NCBI RefSeq assembly: GCF_030269925.1
Contig: NC_085107.1
Span: 19,594,001-19,658,000 of the forward strand
Reading direction: 5' to 3'
DNA length: 64,000 bases
Origin: Bombyx mori
Taxonomy: Eukaryota > Arthropoda > Insecta > Lepidoptera > Bombycidae
This document shows positions 47,518-59,649 of this stretch, one piece after another. The notes beneath the pieces are model-generated. The model worked only from the letters and a program-made list of their open reading frames with translations, had not been told where the DNA came from and ran no database searches. The position numbers and the translations under genes are program-made. Every line of letters starts with the position of its first letter. Position 1 is the first letter of the stretch.

Positions 47518-48378
47518 TTTACAAATAAATGTGTATGTTTTTGTTCACTTAAAACTACATACATTTTTTGTTGGCTTAGAAGGCTCCCTACACTTTTAAT
47601 TAATTTATTTAAGCAATTAAGTATACTGGGGTGATATTGCCAAGTGTAGTCGGAGTGGGTTCGGTGTTTTAAGTGACACGAGGCCGTCCCCGGGGACAAT
47701 TGATATCAGCTCTGGTCACCCTTTCGCAGTCGAAGCCCGCTCAAAACTATATATTGCCAGATCTCAGGGAAAAATCGAGGCAGTGAATGCGCATATTAAC
47801 TAGCCAAGAATTCCGCCCTACCGCTCAAAAAGGCTCCAAACTGTGATAGAAGCCCGATCTGATTCATCAAGAGAAAAATTCGAAAGGACTCACATGAGGA
47901 ATTGGAGATACAAGTCCGCTGACACCGCCGCCGTGACAGAAATATTTTTCTTTGACGTGGTGACATCTTATAGGGTGATCCGAGGACAGAAATGGCAGTC
48001 AACAAGTGCCAGCTGCTGACGGTATACGGTGTGTTCTCCATATTTTTTCTCCATATTTTCTTAGATTCAGCTGTAAGGACAGCCAGTCGTGTGTCTGTGA
48101 ACCGGGAAAGAAGGAACGGTCCTGAGTATTGTCTCCTTTGAGTGTCTATCAACAGCCGACAAAGATTAGCCTTCGCGCATGAGCTGAGTGTCCCGATAAA
48201 CCCAAGAAATTTAAGTGAATTGATGACGCTGCAAAATAGAAATTGATGAAAAAGAACAGAACGTTACGAAATATTTTAACTTGTACCTACTGAATTTATT
48301 TGAACTCTGTTAAAATGTTGAATTTCAATTAGATTTTACTTAAATTATATGTTTAAAATTAAATACAACTTTTACAAA
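47518..48378. other. Intergenic, nothing recognised
   Basis: A moderately GC-rich part (about 47640-48180) is open on the minus strand, but no protein family is recognised. Confidence 0.35.
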
Positions 48379-49020
48379 TCTATACAAATATTATAATATA
48401 AAGCTGAAAAGTTTGTTTGTTTGTTTGTTCGTTTGAACGTGCTAATCTCAGGAACTACTGGTCCGTTTTGAAAAAATATTTCAGTGTTAGGTAGCCAATT
48501 TATTGAGGAAGGCTATAGGCTATATTACATCTCTCAAAGATAAGAGTACTAATAAAGAATGTTTCAAAATCGGTTTTTTTTCCCTTTTGAGAGCTTCCGC
48601 TGCGGAAACGGTTAAAGTTTCGCTAAAATAATGTATGAAACAATTGTTAACCTTTAAAAGATTTCAAAACAAGATTTCAAAGGCTTTGACAACTATAGAT
48701 TTTTTTGGATATCTCCAGGATCCCATCATCAGATCTTGATGATTACAGGAACATTCGGGAAGCCTACCCTTTCGAACAAAAAAAGTTTTTTTTATCAGAA
48801 TCGGTTTAAGCATTCTCGAGAAATCGGTGAACATAAATAGATAAAAAATTATGGTCGAATATGATAACTTCCTCTTTTGAAGTTTGGCACCTTAAATAGC
48901 TCCTTAACATTCTGTTATTCAAAAATATTTTCACTCTCTACGTAAATGAGGAGGTGGGTAAAATTTAGCGTTATGCCAAAGTAACTATTCCACGCGGACG
49001 AAGTCGCGAGCAAAAGCTAG
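48379..49020 (+). mobile_element. Non-autonomous Helitron, family G
   Basis: TCTATACAAATATTATAATA start, then AATCTCAGGAACTACTGGTC. The 3' terminus CGCGGACGAAGTCGCGAGCA forms a stem (CGCGGAC-GAA-GTCGCG) and is followed by CTAG. The next base is G, not T, so the flank has changed or the edge is shifted. At 642 bp it is the longest Helitron here. Confidence 0.7.
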
Positions 49021-52000
49021 GGATTTAAATAAAGGGAAAGTAACTGCTAGACCACATTCTTTACAATACACATTGTTACGCTGCGTGTACATTAAAAAGA
49101 AGGTAATATTAAGTAATTAGTGAAGGCGCAATAATACAATTTATATAATATGTATACATACTATTTGCAAAAGTAAGTTTTAAATATTAGAAACCAAACG
49201 AACACACTTAGCCAGGTTGTTTGACTTCGTCGTCAACAGATGTCACTGCTCTGAAAATATTCAACCTATCCAAATGTCCTTATGTCATTGTAGTCAATAG
49301 AAAGGAGTTTTCACCTATTCATTGTCGCGGTAACTACAATGCCCGAGTACCACAATATTTTTCAAGTTTACCCTTCGAAAGAAAGAGGTCTGCTAAAAGC
49401 GAAATTAAATTAGTGACTAATTAATTCATTCGCTAGTAAAAGGGTACAATATTTTCTATTGTGTTAAAAATTACTAAATACAAGATTATATGTCGTATTC
49501 AATATAATGATTGTTGTAGAAATGTCCGGTCGGGCAATCAACGCTCATATGCGGTACTGACTTTTATTATTAACTTAATTGTTATGTGTTTAAAATACTT
49601 TACCTGGAAGATATTTTAGTAATACATTTTTTTTGAGTCAGCAGGAAATCCAGCATTGTGCTTGGGAAAACAGCAATAGCAAACCTTCCTCTCCAGACCA
49701 AGCCCTTATTCTCGGCCATCTGTCTTTACCAAGTGGCAAGGTATCTTCCATTGCAAAAATGTTATCAAATTAATTTATTTAAATCTAGGGCGCATCAAGG
49801 AAATTATTCATTTTTTAAAGAAATCCGATGAATAATGCAAATAGCGCTATGAAATGAAATTTTATACACAATTAATATAATTTAAATACATTATACTCGT
49901 AAAAATGCTATTGGTATAAATTTCAACATTTAATGCGTAGTAATAATTTGAAAATAGTTTAGCAAAACAAGATTGCGTTCCGATTCTGTACTAGATTGTT
50001 CCACGAACGGTCTCATTACACCCTATATGAATATGCTACCATGACGCGCTTTTTATTCAATCTCTCTTTTATTTGTACTAATAATACGGATCGATCTGAA
50101 TATCCGGTTTCAAAAAAGAAACGTTTAAACAAAACTCGTTTGTCGCCCGATCGAAATTCAGTCCGTTCTTTTCTTTTTATTTTTTACAGCACTCTTCAGC
50201 AGCGCTCGGGCACAACTGTAAAACAAAACTGGCGAGTTGATTGTCTTCTCTGTTCGTTTAACCATTTTTTTACAGTGTGAATGGAATTCCCGAGTTTCCC
50301 GCCATTTATTTATGGTTGTTGGAATTTTCACAAAATGTTAACAAGAATCGAACATTTACTTTTTTTTTTCCTTATGTAGTTTCAATGACAACCTATTGAT
50401 AACAAAATGTGGATTAAAAAAATAATTCTTTGCTTACACAAAAATATAGAACTTGTTACGTTGAAAAAAAATATTGTTAATACGCTACAATAAGACCGAG
50501 CAGCACAGAGGCAGCTGTGGGCTGAGTGATACAAAGATCAGCAGTAAGATTCCGATGAAACGTGGTTAATGAGGACGCAGATAATTAACAGTTGCGATAC
50601 TCTTTTTGGTCATCAGAGAGTGTGATAGGAACTGTTACACTCGACTTGATAAAATATGATCGATCTACAATAATCTGCATACATCTACAACAGTCTACAC
50701 TAATATTTGTATCAGTGGGAAATGTGTTTCGTTTGAACGCATTAACTTGATGTAATATCGTCGTCACAAGAACTGCTCTAGTCTGATTTTATTGAAGTCA
50801 TAAAAGTTATTTGTTTTATCTTGTATTCTAAATCGTATGAAAAGGTTATCATTGTAAGCAAACCTCTCCTTTCCAACTTTCGTAATTGATGGGGAAAACA
50901 GTAAAAAAAATTCAATCCACATTTTTTATGTTCATTTTGTTAACACGGTATACATATCTGAAGTGATTTCCGTGGCTTATGACCAGAAGTCGGAAGTAGG
51001 TAGATTGATTTAAGGTCGTTGACGTCAAACGTAGAGGATAATATTGATATGCCTCCAAAATACTGGAACATCATATTTATTTTGATATTTGTTCCGGAAT
51101 TTCGAAATTAGCATAAATCTGTGTTTGAGGTGAAAAACGTATTAATAATATCAATCTACACTGCCGGCGTTAGCTAATGGTGAAAAAAAACATTACTTTA
51201 TTTTATACAAAAACACCTTGGAATAGTTACACCGTATTTTGTCTCTTTCTGTTGAATTAGAAAAGACACTTGTCAGTATGAGGCAAAACTTAAACAGGGC
51301 TTTTTGATACTTTATCTCATGTTCATCTATGTTCACAACGTATCGACCGCACGCAACGACCAATCAGAAGCAAGTATCCTGTATGACTCATTGGGTGTTT
51401 GTTAGAAAAATCGATGCGCGTGCGCTGTGTTCCAGGTATCTCACTCGCTTACCTCGATTCGTAGAGTGCGCTGCTAACGTAGTTCAAATCCGGGAACTTG
51501 TTCCGGTACTTCCCGCACATTATGGATAAAATGGCATGTCCATATTATAATATCTTGACGCAAGTATATAAAATCATTCTACCTACTCCGACCACTACTT
51601 ATGACATTTAAATAAGAAACTCAGTTTTTATAAGAGTTTGCTCGAGGCTAATGAATAGTGTTAGAAGCTGCATTTCTAGTAGATTTCAAAAACATTTGCA
51701 TTGTTTCATTTTTTAGATTACCTACAAATTACATATCTAATAATAACTATTCTGCAGTTTGTGCTGTTTATTAGATTATGCTTTTTTCTAGTAACTGCTA
51801 CATACCTTTGAACTTGGATAATACAACTGACATTATTCAAACAAAAAACAGTAAGTGCTTAGTAAACTCTGTGGCTTTCACGGGTAGAAGTAATAATTTT
51901 AATAGTAAATAATAAAACGAAAATAAATAAAGTGAAAATAATAAATAAAAAAAGTTAACCGTAGGTAAGTGGCGAAACAGCAAAAATCCCAAAGGATCGA

Positions 52001-52365
52001 ATTTTTTATTCCCAAATTTGTGGGATAAGCAGGTTTGTTTCCTCTTTCCTGACTTTACTTATTCTAATCGATTTACACTATGACAAAAAAGTCACAAATA
52101 AGGTACACGTGTACATGTGACTATATTTGTATAGTGTGTTTACTAGCAAGAATAATAAGACTGTGAAAAAAATCCCACAGCTCTGCTTTTGTCTCTCAGT
52201 CAATAAAAGTTTTTGAAACAAATTTTTGGGGCTTTAAGAGGGGGCTCTTACAGAAACCGTTCAATTATATTAAGAGTCTCCGTTATTGTTACGCCATCGG
52301 GAACTGAAGTAAGGTAAGCAGTACAGCTGCCGTTTATTGTGCCTCAGAAAAGGGAGGGATAACCT
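49021..52365. other. Upstream intergenic region of NPRL2, nothing recognised
   Basis: About 3.3 kb of AT-rich sequence with no repeat or exon that I can name. It separates NPRL2 from the transposon-rich part. Confidence 0.35.
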
Positions 52366-52420
52366 TATAAATACACAAAATTTTAATCTTGAATTGTGTT
52401 GTATTCAGTCAGTGTTCAGT
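52366..52420 (+). promoter_or_regulatory. Candidate NPRL2 core promoter
   Basis: TATAAATA at 52366-52373 is followed by three overlapping or nearby TCAGT words (52405, 52409, 52416), the arthropod initiator motif. The 41-bp TATA-to-initiator spacing is longer than the usual 30, so one of the two may be fortuitous. Confidence 0.4.
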
Positions 52421-52501
52421 GTTCGTAATTCGTTCATTTTCAGAAAAATAATAATATAGTAAGCTATGCTGTCGTTGGAGTTGACAGACTTCTTAGAAAG
52501 A
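52407..52501 (+). other. Probable NPRL2 leader exon with a 12-codon upstream frame
   Basis: The segment ends at a strong donor, AGA|GTAAGT, at 52501/52502. An acceptor at 52794-52796 (T-rich tract, then CAACAG) would open exon 2 at 52797. An ATG at 52466 reads MLSLELTDFLER to the donor, and the first codon after the predicted junction is TGA. It would therefore be a short upstream open frame, not part of the protein. The transcription start is inferred. Confidence 0.4.
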
Positions 52502-52899
52502 GTAAGTAGCATTACTATTTTTGCGTACTTAAATAATATTTATTGATATACCTTCAATTTTCTTTGCTAATTATTCGGAATCATGTTTGATTTAAACACA
52601 TCGACTTTTAAAAATTTTAAGCTGGCAACTATAGACTTTGTTGATTCTATGCGAATTAAATTACCAAGTACTGGCAACATTGTGTCAAACTTTAGAATGA
52701 TCACGTTTAAAATTCAGTGAATAGAGTTGTGTTTGTTTTATTTACGATAACACGGCGATATTGTTTAACAATTGTTTTTTCTTCAAAATGCAACAGTGAA
52801 CTATAGCAAATGCAAGTACAGAGACGTTCGAAGGCATCGACGAGGAGGGACTTTGATGGTAGTTTAGAGCCGAATTTAGATTTGGTGTCTAGTAAAATA

Positions 52900-53001
52900 A
52901 TGGAGACTAGATACTATGAAGGTTGCGGGCGGGAAGGCCCAATTCGATGTATATTCCTAGGGGAATTCCACCCTGTCGCAGGCCCAAAGATTTCATGCCA
53001 G
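52900..53001 (+). CDS. NPRL2: NPRL2 coding exon 1
   Basis: Encodes residues 1-34, including the first longin strand CIFLGEFHPVAGPKISCQ. The ATG context is AAAATAATGG. A longer frame opens at 52810, with an in-frame TAG just before it at 52804-52806. Its 30 extra residues are basic and not seen in the family as I know it. The donor is CAG|GTACGT, phase 0. Intron 1 (53002-54583) carries a Bm1. Confidence 0.88.
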
Positions 53002-56000
53002 GTACGTAACACTTCTAGGAACCTCATGAGTCATCGGTCACGCTGATTTAGATACTCTTTTTCGCAATGCGCAAATTTTATCGATTTTTTTTCTAAGCTG
53101 TGCACATTTAACGTAATTCACTGTTTGTATTAATTCATTTAGATTTCTTTGAATAAATTTCATCTTATGCATGCGTAATTGTTAAATTGCTTCAAATTTT
53201 TTTTCTCGGTTTATGCTGTACAGCAGCAATAAATAAGGTTATTAGCATTAATTATTGCAACCACAATAATGATTGGAGTGACATTCCTTTCCCTATATGT
53301 GGGAATGACATTACTGTAATGTACATATTTTTTTTAATTGCTTAGATCAGTAGATGAGGTCATGGCCTACCAGGTGTTAAGTAGTTATTGTAGCCCATAT
53401 ACATTTACAAGTTAAATTCCATCATCCACCTTGAGACATGAGTTCTAAGATCTCAGTTTTTACAGTACAACAGCTGCATATTACTGCTTCACAACAGAAA
53501 TTGGCAAGGTGGTGGTACCTACCTGCGTGCACTCATAAGATCCTACCACTAGTACATACTTTGTAATTAATTAGAAATGTAATATTTAACAAAAACTAGA
53601 TCATCATTTGTTACTCCAAAAAAAAATTTATTATAATTAGTTTATTCTTGGGCCAAAAATAAATAAATAAAGTAAAAATAACGGAAAGAGTAAAGGAACA
53701 TACACAAACTTACCAAACCATTAAAATATGAAAATGATACTTCCAAATTAAAATTTAAATTAAAAAGTGCACTGACTTGGAAGAATATTTAAATATCAGC
53801 CATAAACAATTAAAAATCGCACTTAAATTAAACTGTAATAGTATTGAAGTTTGTTCTGACTTTCTCAATCAGCAGTACTGCAATGTAGTAGGCACAATCT
53901 GAATGGTCAGTTCATGGATGAATTTGGGACACAGAAGGTTAATAATAGAATTAAAATCATACCCCATAGCAATGCAACAGTGTTGTTTTGGAAAATGAAA
54001 CATGCACAGAACTACAATAACAATGTTGTTGATAGATCTTTCTGTTGTTACTAGAGAATAGTTGAGCAACCTAAAATCATATGATATTGGTCTTCCAGTT
54101 CATAATTGTGCTATCTGTTGCTCTAGTTGATGTTATAATAAATGATTTTTGATAAAGTAACTAGTAAAACAGTCAAAGTAGTTGACAACAAAGATACAAT
54201 GTTGTTAGTTGTTTATGTGATTGCAGTATTGCAAGTGTCCATATCAAATAATGAGGTTATTGTTCTAATAAGTGCAGTTCACAACAAATATCTTTGTAAT
54301 GATAACAGTATAATTTTAAATATAACATTCTGAGTATGTTACATCTTGTAAACAGTCTTTGTTTGTCATAATAAAACAAGTCTTATACTAATTGATAATT
54401 TTTTACTGCCTTTGAAACTACACACACTGCTTACTATGTAGTCAACAATCACCTTCTCTCAAGGGCATCAGCAATATCCAAGGTCACAAATGCACAAAAT
54501 TGCCTAACTGCTGAGTATTCCTAAGAACTTAAATCCCCACGTATGTCACTGTTAATAAATAAAATATAATTAAAATGTTTCAGTTCCCGGAAGACTATAT
54601 TTCAAAAGAAGTTTTCGATTCAATAAGTGCATACATCATTCCTAAACCACAAATACAAAAATGCACTATGACCATGTAAGTATTTTGATTCAAGGTGTGA
54701 TTAATTTGAAATGTTAGAAATGTAGACTAAACTGGGCACAATTTAAAGCCTAAATGTTAGTGGTAAATCTTTTTTTAATTAATTAATATAACTAATAAAA
54801 TTCATTAAATTGATATAAGAATATTAATTAATTACTGGATGAACCAACAAATAAACACATTAACCCTTTCACCTTGCTTGTCAACTTATCAGAGATTTAG
54901 TTGTATTAGCAAAAAAGCAAAAGTATATAAATTGGAACTAAGATTACCATTAATATTCAATTGCTAACATATTTTTATTTGTTATTTTCAGAAATGCACT
55001 AGGGCACAAAATTGTTGGGTATCCAATTCGCATAGACAACCCCAGATATGAACGTAATGTGTACCTCTTCAATATCTGCTTTGTATGTGATAGTTGGTCC
55101 AAGACAGTGCAGTATGAGCCTGTTGTCAAAAAACTTGGTGAGCATTTGGTAAGTAAATCACTGTTACTACCTTTATCCATATTGGCATTATTTTAATTTC
55201 AGCTGTTATGTAAGCCTGTTCCCTCCTGAGCTAGCTGTATTTAAATTACTTTTATTGCCCTTTTTTGACAATTGGAAAGCTGATGAGTGCTGTATTTATT
55301 AAAACCTCAGTCAGGAGAGTTATTAAATATGATACTTATTATAATTAAATATAATATTCTGTTCTATATAAAATGGGTAAATGGTGTCATAATCCCTGGT
55401 TTTAACTAGTTACTGGAGCCCATACATATCACAATATGATACATAGTCGAAATTTCGACTGTTGCATATAATGGCCGTATCCCACAAAACACAGCACATT
55501 CGCTGCATAAATATGGCGATGGCGACCTCAGGATGAGCACTACGAATAGTAACTATTGTATTCACTGTTATATCATTTGACAATGATAGGTATAAATATA
55601 GTTTGTCTGAAGATTTCTGAATTTGTAATTAGTATGGTTCAATATGCAGACTATGCAGTTCCCGTTCTAATGTATAGCTACCATTAAGTTATTAGAATTT
55701 TAAACTAGTATGGGTTAATATAAGATAAGACAATTAATTCATTGTCATGGCATTATTATATTATACGTAAATTCAGTACAAATCCAAAAATCCGGCCTAC
55801 ATTAGGGAGGACCTTGAAATTGTCAATTAATAAAAAGAAGAAAAAAGGCGCCAACAGGGTGTGTCATAATGTTCCAAAGGCAAACTTCTGGGTTTTAAAA
55901 ATAGGGGAACTGTACAATGAATTCGCCCTTGAAACTCAACTAAGTGTATTTTTGTTATTTTTACACCCCGTTGAGGCTTAATAATCTTCGTTTTCCTTGA

Positions 56001-58759
56001 AAATTTAAGTTAGATATTTTTACTATTCTAAATAAAGAGCAATTAGCTGAAATTTTGCAGACTGGCGTAAATAATACTAACTATTTACCAACAACAGACT
56101 CAGCAGACTATTATTTATATAATATTATATACATATTTATATAAGGCTTGGTATTCAGTAGAAGATGAAAGTTTGTCTGACTCACATCTTTTATATTAAT
56201 AATTATAATATTTAATTACTAGGGATCTTGGGGGAAAGGTCATCCCTTAGTCATGAATCTGTCATTAGCTTTAGCCAATGTAAAATAAACAATATGTTCA
56301 CGCAGTTTTTAATCAAGTAAATTTAAACGTTTACAGACAATAATGGAAGAAGAGACCGGGTTCGTATCTAGCGGGTCGTCCAAACTGCCCACTTTGCTGG
56401 CGCATCTTCTACACGATCTGAACACTCACAGGAAGGCAACCTTAGTTGGTAAATGAACCTTCATAACATTAATATTTATAAAAAAATGAATTTGGCATTG
56501 CTAGCCAACTTAGTTTTTGGCTCCGGTGTCAGCAAGAGTCACAATGGTCGAATACACCAATGAAGGTACAGTCAGTGAACATACGACGTTATTTATAATA
56601 AGTAGAAACAAAGGCTATCTCAAAGGTTATCTTATTGTGATGTGCCAAGACGAATGAGATTCAAACATCAAACTTTATACAAAGTATTTCGAAGTAAGCA
56701 CATTCATATCGAGGGGTGAAAGGCTGTTTGGTTTAAGCGACATTTTTGCAACTTTACAGGAAAGCCCTTTAAAGTTTAAAATTTGAAAAAAATATCAGTA
56801 CAAAAAGCTTCTCCAGCTATTTGAAACTTAATTCAAGTTGAATGAAACACATCGAACTGCTGATGCGAATACCAAATAAAACACACCTTCAATTACAAAG
56901 ATAAATGTCGCGTATTAAGCGAAATGTCGCTTAAACCAAATGGCTTTTCACATGTCGTTAAGTAGAGGAAACAAAGAAGGAAATTGTTTATTGTCCAGCG
57001 CAAACCCGAATTTTCTTCGTTCGCTTTGACTTATAAGTGGCTTTTCAGGGCTTATATTTGATAAATTTGTTTTTTATTTTCTAAATACATCTACGAGGAT
57101 GTATTTGGCTATTGGCGTTCATGTTTCCCTAGCTAGTGCGTAGCTGAACCTAAACCCAAAAAGTGTACGTGATACTAAAAAACTAACACGAATTGTGAGA
57201 AAATGGTCCGCTCCTAAAATTGTCACATAACCTGGAATCTTTTAGTAACAATCAAAGTTTGAAAAGTTGAAGATGCCCGACAATATGTATCTAATATTTA
57301 GAAACATTTACATTACATCGTTCTATACTTTACTTGATATATTACTACTTGCGAACATTATGCATGGTTTTTTATACTCACGTCATTTGTAATTCAATTC
57401 TATTTTCTCTCGCATCACATTAAGCTCGTCAAACAAATCTTTGTTTTTTGCTATAGATAAATCAACATTTGACTTTAGTATATCTCGTTACCTCAATGTT
57501 GCCGATTGCGATTGTTGTTATTAATATAGGTACTATGTTGTCTGGTACTTATTCAGGGAAAAATTTATACTAACATTAGAACTAATAAACATCGTTTTAG
57601 GAACAAGAGCCTTGCATTATATATGCTTTTTTTACGAGACGTTGGGTTTCATAGGGTTTAAGAGCTCGTTAGCTCAGTTATAAAGTGCCTCAGTTATAAA
57701 TCACTCATAGGCCTTCAAATTCAATTCAAATTCAAAATCATTTATTTCAACTTGGATGTCATCAAAAACACACTTGTTGAATGTCAAAATGTAAAAGAAA
57801 ATGTTAACTCTACCACCTTATGGGGAAAAAACAGAAAATATGTAAGGCATAAATGTATACTAAAAATTAATGCAGGAATTCATAGAACTGTAACACCCTA
57901 TAACAAAAATGAAGCCCAGTTAAAAAGAGCATATTGGCATAGCACAGCGATGTGAGCGTAACAAACAAACGTAAATTAATAAAACAATAAAATACCGCGA
58001 ATTGGAATTGGTTTTGTTTTTCAAATTGTAAGCGAATTGTTTTTAATTTTAATTGTTGAAGTGAGACTTCTTTAGGCGCGTTGAGAGTCAAATTTAACTC
58101 GCGACAGATTCGTTACGGCTAAAGAGAAAAGATACAATTTAGGAAGAGCGAGAGTGAGAAAATAGACAGAGCGTCTCGCGAACCACTCGACCGTGGAGAG
58201 AGGGAAAGGACAAAATGAGCTAAGTCGTTTCCTTATACACAGCATTCCCTATTACAAGACAAATTTAATTTAAGTATGGAAAATGAGGAAAACCTATACT
58301 ACACACCGCAAAAGAAGTTTCACTTCTTTCACGTGCACCAAATTGCCGCGAATTTTTTTTTTCTTCTTTAGAACCAAGGTATTAAATAGGAGATAAACTC
58401 ATAAATCGTTTGTTTGTGGTTGGCACGTCCAGAAACTGAGATCTGGTTTCTGGTCTGACAGAACGTGGCCGTTGATGACATCCACCTAAACATTGACCAC
58501 CTGTGGCTTATCTACTTCAACAGAAGGAGACACAGTCATGCACCTCAAGGTCTTGGAGGTCCGCAAAGATCCACCTCCAGTTCACGACTACGACGTGCCC
58601 GTTTTGGTGGCGTCGGTGGGCCTACCCCGTCCTGGACGACCTCGCAGGCCTATCCCACCCGAGGGTACCGAGACACAGAGCCAGGAGCATTTGGATGTAG
58701 AAGATGACGAGCCTTTTGAAGTAGACATGGCTGCTGAATGGGACCTGACTACCAGACAG
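52900..58759 (+). CDS. NPRL2: NPRL2, GATOR1 subunit (5' five exons; gene continues past the window)
   Basis: NPRL2 with NPRL3 and DEPDC5 forms GATOR1, the GTPase-activating complex for RagA/B on the lysosome surface, which switches TORC1 off when amino acids are low. The coding exons join 52900-53001, 54584-54675, 54992-55148, 56337-56448 and 58524-58759. All introns are GT-AG and all phases fit (0, 2, 0, 1, 0). The 233 residues match the N-terminal longin half and linker of animal NPRL2: CIFLGEFHPVAGPKISCQ, FPEDYISKEVFDSISAYIIP, YLFNICFVCDSW, HLKVLEVRKDPPPVHDYDVP and WDLTTRQ. Arg86 in RYERN aligns with the arginine finger (human Arg78). I chose the ATG at 52900 because it gives an N-terminus close to the family's. 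The in-frame ATG at 52810 would add 30 residues. About 200 C-terminal residues are missing because intron 5 runs beyond the window. Confidence 0.93.
53330..53553 (-). repeat. Diverged headless Bm1 in NPRL2 intron 1
   Basis: TTAATTGCTTAGATCAGTAG to CATAAGATCCTACCACTAGT, antisense to the gene, with several internal losses. Confidence 0.7.
54584..54675 (+). CDS. NPRL2: NPRL2 coding exon 2
   Basis: Acceptor TGTTTCAG|TTCCCGGAAG and donor CCAT|GTAAGT. Encodes residues 35-64 (FPEDYISKEVFDSISAYIIP ...) plus two bases of the Ile65 codon. This aligns with [20 protein letters not shown] of the vertebrate protein. Phase 2 end. Confidence 0.93.
54992..55148 (+). CDS. NPRL2: NPRL2 coding exon 3, with the arginine finger
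   Basis: Acceptor TTATTTTCAG and donor CATTTG|GTAAGT. It completes Ile65 and encodes residues 66-117: NALGHKIVGYPIRIDNPRYE, then RNVYLFNICFVCDSWSKTVQ, ending KKLGEHL. Arg86 lies in the YxRN(A/V)xLFN segment, where the known catalytic arginine finger of GATOR1 sits, so the GAP residue is retained. Intron 2 is only 316 bp and looks repeat-free. Phase 0 end. Confidence 0.95.
55149..56336. other. NPRL2 intron 3
   Basis: 1,188 bp, GT-AG. It contains a minimal Bm1-like scrap near 55408-55435 and a palindrome GTCGAAATTTCGAC near 55447. No exon. Confidence 0.5.
56337..56448 (+). CDS. NPRL2: NPRL2 coding exon 4
   Basis: Acceptor CGTTTACAG and donor GTTG|GTAAAT. Encodes residues 118-154 (TIMEEETGFVSSGSSKLPTL, then LAHLLHDLNTHRKATLV) plus the first base of Glu155. 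Matches the family segment LTTLELESSFVS ... LLEELNASGRCTLPI, a few residues shorter. Phase 1 end. Confidence 0.93.
57713..57818 (-). repeat. LINE 3'-tail repeat, family D, in NPRL2 intron 4
   Basis: Starts with the reversed TTCAAATTCAATTCAAATTC simple tail and ends at GTTAACTCTACCACC. Inverted match to 3971-4128. Confidence 0.6.
58023..58345. mobile_element. MITE-like element in NPRL2 intron 4
   Basis: Inverted ends GAAGTGAGACTTCTTTAGGC (58058) and, reversed, GAAGTGAAACTTCTTTTGCG (58326). Each holds the palindromic core GAAGT-N3-ACTTC. The outer right flank (reversed CAATTTGGTGCACGTGAAAG) resembles GCAATTCACACGTGGTAGAA of the element at 24060, suggesting one superfamily. No coding capacity. 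Confidence 0.55.
58524..58759 (+). CDS. NPRL2: NPRL2 coding exon 5, with an acidic/proline-rich linker
   Basis: Acceptor CTACTTCAACAG|AA completes Glu155. The exon encodes residues 156-233: GDTVMHLKVLEVRKDPPPVH, DYDVPVL, then a Pro/Arg-rich stretch (GLPRPGRPRRPIPPEG), an acidic stretch (EHLDVEDDEPFEVD) and EWDLTTRQ. The linker between DVPV and WDLTT is about 43 residues, against about 12 in the human protein. Donor GACAG|GTGATT, phase 0. The following exon, expected to begin near (I/V)LPYIDGFRH, is not found before 64000. Confidence 0.92.
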
Positions 58760-59034
58760 GTGATTATTTTCTTTCGATTGAGGGTTTGAGGGTGTCTTGG
58801 TAGACCATATTTTATTTTATTTTAAAATTGTTTTATTACTAATTTATTTTTAGAAATATTTGAATCGTTGCATATACATAATAATATACACCATGTAATT
58901 TTACTTTATTATTTCACTCGCTCGAGATATTTGTTGTGTAACTTAATATATTCGGCACGTAAGCGAAGATTATACAATTTATTAACTTATCAGCTTATTT
59001 TATAAAGAAAATTAACTACGCTAAAAATATATAT
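58760..59034. other. Start of NPRL2 intron 5
   Basis: AT-rich intron sequence with no exon or repeat. Intron 5 extends past the window end. Confidence 0.5.
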
Positions 59035-59487
59035 CCGAGAATCAGAGCGAGAGAAACATTTTGAGGAATACCGAGGAACAGCTCGTCACCTCCCTCGTCT
59101 TCTCATTTTTTCTTTACGGCAGAGAGACTTGGCCCTCAACGCCCAACTCAGTAACGCATTTGAGATGTGGCGTTGGAGGAAAATGCTCGGGATTCATTGG
59201 ACAGAATACCGAACCAGCGAATCCATTTTTACCGGAGTGCAGAGGAGTTTAGATTTCGTTAGATACATTTCTAGAAGGAGAGGTGACAATTTATAAGAGT
59301 TGCTAATAACAGGCAAGGTACGCGAAAGAAGGCCCAGTGGCCAGAAATCCAATGCGCTGGTCGAACCAGATACGCTCTCCTCTCAATACCTCTGTCCACG
59401 ATGCCGCGCAGCCGAAGCTAGGCGGTGCTGGCGCAAGATAGTCTCGGAAAAAGTTATTAAGGGAGGTCACGACCCTCAGCATTGAGA
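59035..59487 (+). pseudogene. RTE-like LINE fragment in NPRL2 intron 5
   Basis: Plus-strand frames give FFLYGRETW, then, shifted, NAFEMWRWRKMLGIHWTEYR and, near the end, RCWRKIVSEKVIKGGHDPQH followed by a stop. Same C-terminal layout as 21770-22230 and better preserved at the very end. Several frameshifts. Confidence 0.7.
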
Positions 59488-59649
59488 ATTATATATGCAA
59501 TGAAGAGGACAATAGGTACTCGTATACAATAAATGATACTTTTTATCACGGTCAGTGGCATGATCCGAGCAACTGCCGGGTTAGTTGATATTATAAATAG
59601 GAACGGTCACTGCGTCGTGGTTGTACTGGACCAAACTTAATTCCGACTG

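Noticed and set aside
47796..48152. Minus-strand open frame of 118 residues as a host gene
   Set aside because: Composition and motifs are not protein-like, no splice context, no recognised family.
52810..52899. Thirty extra N-terminal residues of NPRL2
   Set aside because: In frame and possible, but the ATG at 52900 gives the family's usual length and a better context. Kept only as an alternative.
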